DNA of 63,499 nt from JANLSE01 sp038214135 (GTDB taxonomy: Bacteria > Chloroflexota > Chloroflexia > Chloroflexales > Roseiflexaceae). The notes beneath the pieces are model-generated. The model ran no database searches. It was given only the letters and a program-made list of their open reading frames with translations, and had not been told where the DNA came from. The stretch is taken from assembly GCA_038214135.1 (NCBI GenBank), contig JBBQSD010000020.1:1-63499 (forward strand). The letters are read 5' to 3'. This document shows, piece after piece, positions 57,511 to 63,499 of this stretch (position 1 is the stretch's first letter; the number at the start of each line of letters is the position of its first letter). The position numbers and the translations under genes are program-made.

Positions 57511-60500
57511 ATGATCACTCGTTTCTACCGCCTCCTCCTCCCGATTCTGCTGCTCGTAACCCAGGCGCTCCAATCGGTTGCACCAGTGGCTGCGCAGTCA
57601 TCGCCCTTGAGTAGCACCCCAACAACGGTTGGCCTGACGATTCCTCTTGGCGAGCAGCGTGTTATTGCACTCCAGATTCGCAACAATCAACCGCAGGCAC
57701 TCACGCCGCTTGTGTATATCGCACAGCCCGATAGCGCCCCATCTGCGCTGCGCGTTGCGGCAGCGCCACTGCGTGCGACACTGCCTTTTCAGCGAACCCG
57801 CCTTGATCCGCAGATCGCCAGCGCTGCCCAGAATGCCGCCGATGGTCAAACGGAATTCATCGTGTATCTTGGCGATCAGGCCGATCTGAGCGCTGCGCTG
57901 ACGATCCAGGATTGGGCCACCCGTGGCGAATATGTCTATCGTACGCTTACCGAACAGGCACAGCGAACGCAGGCCGCACTGCGCGCCGAACTCACCCGCC
58001 AGGGCATCAGCTATCGGCCACTGTGGATTGCCAACGCCCTTCTGGTTCGGGGAACACCAGCTGCTGCCCAAGCGCTTGCTGATCGTTCTGAAGTCGCGTT
58101 GGTGCAGGCCGATCAGTCCGTGGCGCTCCCTGAACCACCGCCCTCATCATCGACTATGCCAGATCTGTGTAGCCCCGATGCACCTACAAACCCGGTCTGC
58201 TGGAATATTCGCTCAATCGGTGCGGATCGGGTGTGGCATGAATTTGGCGTAAATGGGCGTGGCGTGTCGGTTGCCGCAATCGATACTGGTGCATTCTTTG
58301 AACACCAGGCGCTGGTTGGCAACTACCGTGGTACTCGTGGTGCAGGCGTGTTCGATCATAACTACAACTGGTATGATCCACACGGCAGCCAGGCCGCACC
58401 ATTCGATCAGGTTGGCCATGGCACACATGTGTTAGGGACATTTGTTGGCGCTGGCGATGGCACCAGCACTCAGCCATCGATTGGGGTTGCACCAGGTGCC
58501 CAATGGGTCGCCGCACAGGGTTGTACAACCCAATCGTGTGCGGAAAGCGATCTGATCGCTGCCGCACAATGGATACTGGCCCCGACAGACCTGGCTGGTG
58601 GGAATCCGCGCCCCGATCTGCGCCCGATGGTTGTCAATAATTCGTGGGCCGGCCCTGGTGGCGATTCCTGGTATCGTGGCTATATTGCCGCCTGGCGTGC
58701 CGCTGGAATCTTTCCTGTCTTTGCTGCTGGCAATGTTACCGCAACCCAGCCAGCTGTGTGTGGTTCGGTTGGTTCGCCTGCCGATGATCCATTGGCAGTT
58801 GCGGTTGGAGCTGTTGATACTGATGGTGCAATTGCATCATTTAGCCTGCGTGGCCCCGCATACAATGGTCAGGTCAAGCCCGATCTGGCTGCACCCGGAA
58901 CCTATCGCAGCGGCCAATCGGGGATCTATAGTGCCTATGCAGGGAGTAGCAGCGCCTATCGGTCACTCCAGGGCACCTCAATGGCCGCACCGCATGTAGC
59001 CGGCGTCATCGCCCTGATCTGGGCGGCGAACCCGGCGCTGATCGGTGATTTCGATGCAACCTATGCCATCCTCACCGGCACAGCCCAGCCCATCCCCGAT
59101 ATGCGCTGCGATGCACAGCCGATCACACCAAATAATGTCTATGGCTATGGGCGGCTGGATGCTTTTGCTGCCGTCACACGCGCACGAGTCAGCATTCCCT
59201 GGCTCCAGGCAACCACGCCGCCAACAATTGGCGCTGGCGCATCAACCGAACTAAGCCTGATCATTGATACCAACCGATTGCCAGGCCCTGGGAACTATCA
59301 GGCGCGCATTCAGGTGTATCCAGGCAATCTGAGCCAAACGCCACTCACAATCCCGGTTGCTATTACGGTTCCCGATGATGGGCGTGCAGTCACACTCACT
59401 GGCCGAGTAACAGCGGCCCAAACCGGGACGCCGCTTGTCGCAACTGTTGGCCTGGAGGGTGGGCTTGGGGTTTCAACAGATAGCGATGGCCGCTACATTC
59501 TGCGCCTGCTACCAGGAACACGCAGCATCTCCGCCCAGGCGATTGGGTATATATCCACAACACAGGCTGTCTCTATTGGTGTAGGTGGGCAGATAGCCGA
59601 TATTGCGCTGACGCCAGATCTGCCAAAGATTGCGGCGCATGTTGTTGGTGGCGCTCTCACACCAACACTAGCTAGCCAGGCCCAAACCCAGATAATGGTT
59701 GCAAATAGCGGAACAAGCACACTGAACTATCAGATCTATATTCCAGCGGAAGCATATGGGATCTGGCGCAGCGATGAACCAGATGGCCCATCGGCGGGGT
59801 TGCGTGTGCTTCCAGCGGATGCGCCACGTATAGCGCTCGATCCACAGGGCAGTGCCGAGGTTGCACTGCCATTTGCATTCCCCATCTATGATAAGAACTA
59901 TACATCGGTATTCGTCAATGCCCATGGCGTGATCTCATTCGAGCGACCGATTGATGGCGGTAGCCCACTCAGTCGTTGTATGCCGGATGGGATGCTGTAT
60001 TTCTATGCAATTGCGGCGCTCAACGCGGATCTGGATCCAACACGTGGCGGGCAGATCCGTGCCGCTGCGCTGCCATCTGATGGCGGGTTCGTCGTGAGCT
60101 ATGAGCAGATACCATTGCGAACTGGCCCTGCTACAGCAACATCAACATTCCAGATCACGCTACTGCCAGATGGCCGAATTGAGCTGCGCTATGGTGACCT
60201 GGCACCGGCACCTGGGCAGGCGGGTGTGGGAGTTCAACGCCAGCCGGGGATTGGAGTCGAGTTGGCGTGTGGCAGCGAGATTCAGGCATTATCCAGGCTC
60301 AACCTTGAATTACGACCACAGCCAGCATCGAATGCATGGCTACAGAGTAGCACGAGCATTGGCGCATTATCGGCAGGTGCTGCGAGCCAGGTAGTAATGC
60401 AGGTACAATGGATACCGCCAGGGCGCTGGCCCTACCGTGGGCGCGCATTGATTGTGAGTAGTGATCCCATACGCCCAACCCTACGGCTCACCATCGAATC

Positions 60501-60657
60501 CAGGCCACCAGTTGCACCATATACCATGCTCATGCCCCAGATGGTCAAGCGCCAAGGGTTCATCAAAGAATACTATCCCGCTCCTGCCGCCGTGGGGCTG
60601 ATGAACGTGTACTGTTTCATCGGGTATTGTGCCTCCGCACCATGCCCCGCAGGCTGA
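57511..60657 (+). CDS. secreted subtilisin-like serine protease (S8) with C-terminal beta domains
   Basis: 1048 residues. A signal peptide (YRLLLPILLLVTQALQSVAPVAAQ) and a propeptide-like region to about 225 precede the S8 domain, with catalytic Asp 258 (VAAIDTGAFFEH), His 303 (VGHGTHVLGTFVG), oxyanion Asn 377 (VVNNSWAGPGG) and Ser 490 (GTSMAAPHVAGVIAL). Beyond it are a beta-sandwich stretch, a carboxypeptidase-regulatory-like domain (TLTGRVTAAQTGTPLVATVGLEG, about 628-700) and further Ig-like repeats with a YYPAP-like end. The stop codon lies inside a CCGCAGGCTGAAGCC palindrome, so the last residues (CASAPCPAG) may be repeat-derived. GAGG precedes the ATG by 5-6 nt. It probably works outside the cell. 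Confidence 0.93.
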   Translation: MITRFYRLLLPILLLVTQALQSVAPVAAQSSPLSSTPTTVGLTIPLGEQRVIALQIRNNQPQALTPLVYIAQPDSAPSALRVAAAPLRATLPFQRTRLDPQIASAAQNAADGQTEFIVYLGDQADLSAALTIQDWATRGEYVYRTLTEQAQRTQAALRAELTRQGISYRPLWIANALLVRGTPAAAQALADRSEVALVQADQSVALPEPPPSSSTMPDLCSPDAPTNPVCWNIRSIGADRVWHEFGVNGRGVSVAAIDTGAFFEHQALVGNYRGTRGAGVFDHNYNWYDPHGSQAAPFDQVGHGTHVLGTFVGAGDGTSTQPSIGVAPGAQWVAAQGCTTQSCAESDLIAAAQWILAPTDLAGGNPRPDLRPMVVNNSWAGPGGDSWYRGYIAAWRAAGIFPVFAAGNVTATQPAVCGSVGSPADDPLAVAVGAVDTDGAIASFSLRGPAYNGQVKPDLAAPGTYRSGQSGIYSAYAGSSSAYRSLQGTSMAAPHVAGVIALIWAANPALIGDFDATYAILTGTAQPIPDMRCDAQPITPNNVYGYGRLDAFAAVTRARVSIPWLQATTPPTIGAGASTELSLIIDTNRLPGPGNYQARIQVYPGNLSQTPLTIPVAITVPDDGRAVTLTGRVTAAQTGTPLVATVGLEGGLGVSTDSDGRYILRLLPGTRSISAQAIGYISTTQAVSIGVGGQIADIALTPDLPKIAAHVVGGALTPTLASQAQTQIMVANSGTSTLNYQIYIPAEAYGIWRSDEPDGPSAGLRVLPADAPRIALDPQGSAEVALPFAFPIYDKNYTSVFVNAHGVISFERPIDGGSPLSRCMPDGMLYFYAIAALNADLDPTRGGQIRAAALPSDGGFVVSYEQIPLRTGPATATSTFQITLLPDGRIELRYGDLAPAPGQAGVGVQRQPGIGVELACGSEIQALSRLNLELRPQPASNAWLQSSTSIGALSAGAASQVVMQVQWIPPGRWPYRGRALIVSSDPIRPTLRLTIESRPPVAPYTMLMPQMVKRQGFIKEYYPAPAAVGLMNVYCFIGYCASAPCPAG

Positions 60658-60721
60658 AGCCTGCGGCTATGAGCGCGCCTCCTTCGTGCCCCATCCCTTT
60701 GCCGCAGGCTTCAGCCTGCTG
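60647..60721. repeat. two CCGCAGGCTGAAGCCTGCGG palindromes overlapping the subtilase stop
   Basis: CCGCAGGCTGAAGCCTGCGG at 60647-60666 contains the subtilase TGA (60655-60657). A second, slightly degenerate copy lies at 60702-60721. Both can form 9-bp hairpins and may end the transcript. Confidence 0.65.
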
Positions 60722-60827
60722 ATGGCGATGGCAAAGGCCATATTCGTAGCTTGGGAAATTATTCTTTTCCAAGCGCTAACTTGCCAGGATTGCTAGAGCA
60801 TTCCTATGTGAGTTGTAAACGCACGTC

Positions 60828-61628
60828 GTGCAAAGAGGCCCAGATACGGACAGCGATGATGACATAACGAACTGGCTTTCGCATTGCAATGCCGATGACA
60901 CGAGCTTTAACCGGTTGGTACTCAAATCGCCGATCCCGACAATCGCCCTGTTTGTCGCTTCCTGGTGCGAACTATGCGAGCCATGTTTCCTAACCTTTAC
61001 GCGTCTGTCTGAGCGCTACCGCGATCGGGTAGGCTTTGTGATGCTGGATATTGATGAAAGCCATGCAATCGCAGAGTCATTCGGAATCCGTGCTGCGCCG
61101 ACATATATCTTGTTTCGGGATGGCGAGCCTATCGCCCATGGGCTTGGGTATTTGCCCGCGGCGCTGCTCGATCTGTTCTTCCAACGGGCGATCACGATCA
61201 CCAGCCCATACGCTGGTGCATGGTATCCAACCGAGCATGAGATTGAGGATGCGTTGATTCTGCCGATGCTGATGCGCTGGGGCTGGGCATGCCAGCGGCA
61301 ATTTCAGCTTACGCGGCGAAGCAGCCGCACACAGCGGGGCGTCATCGATATACTAGTGTCGATCAATGCCGGTACAGCACCAGTGACACTGTTTGAGAAC
61401 AAGCGCCGCATCGCAGAGAGCCATGATTTGCAGCGGGCCACGAAGCAGGCGCTTGGCTATGCGCTCACACTGGAACTGCCCTCATTGGTGATCGCGGATG
61501 TCGCCAGGCTATGGGTCTACCAGGTTGAGCAGGGTAACGCGGTGCTGGTGCAGCAGTTCACATGGCTGGAACTGGAGCGCGATGATTCGGCATTACGAAC
61601 GCTGCTGGCCATGGGTGAGGCTGGTTAG
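60828..61628 (+). CDS. thioredoxin domain fused to a PD-(D/E)XK (HsdR N-terminal-like) nuclease domain
   Basis: 266 residues. Residues 25-125 are a thioredoxin fold with redox motif W46-C47-E-L-C50 and the cis-proline loop IRAAPTYILF (Pro91). Residues 150-260 look like the N-terminal nuclease domain of HsdR-type proteins: RGVIDILV (Asp174), LFENKR (Glu190, Lys192) and QALGY (Q207-X3-Y211), then LVIADVARLWVYQ. All catalytic positions are present. The start is a GTG with a poor ribosome binding site; no upstream alternative is better. I know of no described protein with this pairing. It stands between a subtilase and a YdeI remnant. Confidence 0.75.
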   Translation: MQRGPDTDSDDDITNWLSHCNADDTSFNRLVLKSPIPTIALFVASWCELCEPCFLTFTRLSERYRDRVGFVMLDIDESHAIAESFGIRAAPTYILFRDGEPIAHGLGYLPAALLDLFFQRAITITSPYAGAWYPTEHEIEDALILPMLMRWGWACQRQFQLTRRSSRTQRGVIDILVSINAGTAPVTLFENKRRIAESHDLQRATKQALGYALTLELPSLVIADVARLWVYQVEQGNAVLVQQFTWLELERDDSALRTLLAMGEAG

Positions 61629-61668
61629 GTACGGGCGTATGCGCTACGCCCCAACATGGAGGTTAATA

Positions 61669-61817
61669 ATGGACGCCACCTTTTTTGAAACACCAGCAGC
61701 ATTTCGCGCATGGCAACGTTGATCGCGGATTCTGCTGCCAATCGAACGATCAGGGAGTTAATGCGCCCTGGGAAAGCTCAAAAACCAAGCGATATGCCTG
61801 ATGATAGCACTTCTTGA
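61669..61817 (+). pseudogene. YdeI/OmpD-associated family gene with a large internal deletion
   Basis: A perfect GGAGG ribosome binding site 6 nt before ATG 61669 opens MDATFFETPAAFRAW, the hallmark N-terminus of YdeI-family proteins, but the frame stops after 17 codons. Directly after, in another frame, the DNA encodes LIADSAANRTIRELMRPGKA, the typical C-terminal end of the same family, to a TGA at 61815. About 150 codons between them are missing. It is a deletion relic of an intact gene of some 600 bp. Confidence 0.75.
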
Positions 61818-61906
61818 GAAATAGCCCTAGCTTCGCAGTGAATGATACTCCTCGTGGCTGCATGTTGGACAGGCGCTCGATTTATCCGCAGATTTCGCAG
61901 ATTGTA

Positions 61907-62533
61907 TTAGCCTTTCGTTATGCTCGCAAGCACAACATCCACAACACGTTCCGTCCAGCCATCGGGAAAGGGCGTACCGCCAAGGTAATGGGCATAGTAG
62001 GCCCCAATCAGCAGTGTGCAAGCAATCGCCAGGTCAGCACCTGGTTGTAGTTCATCGCGCTTGGCGGCAAGCTCAAGGATTTCCCGTACGGCCTGGCGTC
62101 GTGGCGCGACAAGATGTTCACGGAAGTTGGCCAGCAGTTCAGGCGTTTCATGCTCCTCTGAGAGCACTGTGCCAATCATGCCCATTCCGTTTGGCCGATC
62201 AAGCGCATGCCGCAACTGATCCAATTGGGCAATCAGATCGGTGCGCGTCTCGCCGATCTTAACAATCGGGATATCGGCACAGTAGGCCACAATAGCGGCC
62301 ATGGCCAACTGGATCTTGCCAGGGTAGCGGCGATAGATCGTTGGCTTGGTCACACCAGCCATGGCTGCAACCTGATCCATTGACATACGCGCATAGCCCT
62401 GCTCTGCCATCAGGTGCAGGGCAGAATCAAGGATGCGTTGATCGGTCTCGGGTTCACGCGGGCGGCCCGGGCCACGCTCACCAGAGACCTGATCGGCGTC
62501 GATGGGTATGCCCACGGCTGGATACCCTTCCAC
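61907..62533 (-). CDS. TetR family transcriptional regulator
   Basis: 208 residues. A flexible basic N-terminus with a GRP motif (GERGPGRPREPETDQRILDSAL) leads into the TetR HTH (MSMDQVAAMAGVTKPTIYRRYPGKIQLAMAA). The ligand-binding half (ALDRPNGMGMIGTVLSEEHETPELLANFREHLVAPRRQAV) resembles the TetR_C_11-type domain. The listed start is GTG 62533; the ribosome binding site is weak. It lies 55 bp downstream of an F420-reductase-like gene on the same strand, whose promoter holds a 13-bp palindrome, so it probably represses its own operon. Confidence 0.92.
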   Translation of the reverse strand: MEGYPAVGIPIDADQVSGERGPGRPREPETDQRILDSALHLMAEQGYARMSMDQVAAMAGVTKPTIYRRYPGKIQLAMAAIVAYCADIPIVKIGETRTDLIAQLDQLRHALDRPNGMGMIGTVLSEEHETPELLANFREHLVAPRRQAVREILELAAKRDELQPGADLAIACTLLIGAYYAHYLGGTPFPDGWTERVVDVVLASITKG

Positions 62534-62588
62534 TCACTCAGACGCTGTATTGTACTCGTGAGCAGCAGGTTGGGCAAGTACAACAGTG

Positions 62589-63200
62589 TTATTGAGGCGT
62601 CAGAACCTTGAATGCAACACGGCGGCCAAGTTTCTGACCAAATGCCAGCGCACCCCATAGCGCACCAATGTTATCCACGAGCGCCGCCTGAGTGAGATCG
62701 CCAACACGTACAGGCAACAGGCCGATATCGATGATTAGTGTTTCAATAACCGCACGGGCTTCGCCATCTGGCCCGACATATAGTAGATCCACCTGGACGC
62801 CATCGATCACCGGTTCGGCGAAATTCTCCCAGCCCAATGAGTTGAAGGCGCGCACGAGCGTTGCCTGCGGTGCAGCTTCCTGAATGACGGCAAGGCTATT
62901 GATCACTGCTTGACCGAATTTATTGGTGGCGTCGATCACCAGTTTATTATTCAGCGCAGAGCCATATTCTGCCACGAAATCGGCTACGGCTGAACTAGGC
63001 AACGCTAGCAGGACTACTTCGGCATCAGTGAGGGCATCGGCAATACTGGCGACCTGAACAGCCTCGCTGGCAGCACTTGATGTATGGATCTTCGGGCTGC
63101 GTGGGTCGCGGGAACCAAACACAACCCGATGCCCAGCGGACGCCCATTTCACACCAATGGTTCCGCCAATGTTTCCACTCCCAATAACAGCAATCCGCAT
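62589..63200 (-). CDS. NADPH-dependent F420 reductase-like NAD(P)-binding protein
   Basis: 203 residues from ATG 63200, 8 nt after AAGGA (a TTG two codons earlier is too close to it). A Rossmann fold opens the protein (MRIAVIGSGNIGGTIGVKWASAGHRVVFGSRDP, with Ser-Arg for NADPH phosphate), then DAEVVLLALPSSAVADFV, VIDATNKFG, RAFNSLGWENFAEP and DLLYVGPDGEARAVIETLI, the pattern of the F420:NADP oxidoreductase and related ProC-like dehydrogenase family. It may reduce F420 or an organic substrate. It is first in a two-gene operon with TetR behind a strong promoter. Confidence 0.87.
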   Translation of the reverse strand: MRIAVIGSGNIGGTIGVKWASAGHRVVFGSRDPRSPKIHTSSAASEAVQVASIADALTDAEVVLLALPSSAVADFVAEYGSALNNKLVIDATNKFGQAVINSLAVIQEAAPQATLVRAFNSLGWENFAEPVIDGVQVDLLYVGPDGEARAVIETLIIDIGLLPVRVGDLTQAALVDNIGALWGALAFGQKLGRRVAFKVLTPQ

Positions 63201-63250
63201 GTTCAAATTCCTTGTTCCACGCTATGTGCGTTCTTGTATATTACCTATTT

Positions 63251-63278
63251 ATAATACAATACGGTATTGGAATGTCAA
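63251..63278 (-). promoter_or_regulatory. strong promoter with palindromic operator
   Basis: On the minus strand TTGACA (63278-63273) and TATTAT (63256-63251) are 16 bp apart. The palindrome CAATAC-G-GTATTG (63257-63269) fills the spacer and abuts the -10. This is the classic place for a TetR-type operator, and a tetR gene is the second gene of the operon. Confidence 0.7.
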
Positions 63279-63364
63279 GAGATGTTATGTGCGGCTATGC
63301 CGCTCACTCAGTGCCCACTCCTGAAGGCTGACGCTGGTACAACCAACACGGCCACATGCGCTAT

Positions 63365-63499
63365 TATGTGTCAAAAGCTGAAAGCTGATGGCTGAAAGCT
63401 GATGGCTGAAAGCTGATGGCTGAAAGCTGATGGCTGAAAGCTGATGGCTGAAAGCTGATGGCTGAAAGCTGATGGCTGAAAGCTGATGGCTGAAAGCTG
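63365..63499. repeat. 14-bp tandem repeat GCTGAAAGCTGATG at the window edge
   Basis: About nine head-to-tail copies of the 14-mer GCTGAAAGCTGATG run to the last base of the window. Scattered single copies of the same words occur near 3240, 6366 and 38340. Because the array meets the edge its true length is unknown; it may be a contig end caused by the repeat. Confidence 0.85.

Noticed and set aside
63365..63499. CRISPR-like array
   Set aside because: The unit is 14 bp and repeats head to tail without spacers, and no cas gene is nearby.

Overview
The window looks like a chromosomal segment of a free-living Chloroflexota bacterium, most likely of the class Chloroflexia (Roseiflexus/Kouleothrix-like). 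This is inferred from gene content and style: moderately high GC, F420-type oxidoreductases, a Uma2 protein, NB-ARC/TPR STAND proteins, long multidomain histidine kinases, and intergenic spaces packed with short GGAGTCAGGAGTCA-type and palindromic repeats. No rRNA, tRNA, CRISPR array, prophage or complete insertion sequence was recognised. The genus is not certain.

Layout. 1-4.7 kb: tryptophan metabolism (end of an alpha/beta hydrolase, stand-alone TrpB2, kynureninase, tryptophan 2,3-dioxygenase, DinB protein). 4.8-7.2 kb: a small unknown gene behind a promoter with repeated ACACGAA boxes, an orphan ABC ATPase, and Uma2. 7.2-11.6 kb: a tight tal-pgi-gnd-rpe sugar-phosphate operon. 11.6-14.4 kb: a flavin monooxygenase and two methyltransferases. 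14.4-24.6 kb: a signalling block with three histidine kinases, two single-domain response regulators, an NtrC-type activator and RpoN. Three near-consensus -24/-12 promoters lie in this block. 24.7-26.1 kb: small proteins and a kinase. 26.1-30.9 kb: two overlapping paralogous NB-ARC/TPR proteins. 31-38.2 kb: an unknown coiled-coil protein, a kinase-like protein coupled to a penicillin-binding protein, a tnpB remnant, an S41 protease and hisB. 38.4-41.6 kb: an LLM oxidoreductase, an ICMT-like membrane protein, a D-aminopeptidase and a WecB/TagA glycosyltransferase.

42-48.2 kb is a minus-strand sugar-acid catabolism cluster (enolase superfamily, RraA, epimerase/dehydrogenase, decayed MBL hydrolase, mannonate dehydratase, CitE-like lyase). 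48.9-51.1 kb is a lower-GC type II restriction-modification island: a C5 methyltransferase with a fused N-terminal helix-turn-helix, convergent with a SinI-family endonuclease. 51.4-57.2 kb holds aspS, an acyltransferase, two secreted FixH/YtkA-like proteins and an FAD monooxygenase. 57.5-63.2 kb holds a large secreted subtilase, a thioredoxin fused to a PD-(D/E)XK nuclease domain, a YdeI remnant, and an F420-reductase-like/TetR pair behind a palindromic operator.

The strongest candidates for something new are the compact sigma-54 circuit, the thioredoxin-nuclease fusion, the tandem STAND pair, and the repeat families that supply stop codons and C-terminal tails to several genes.
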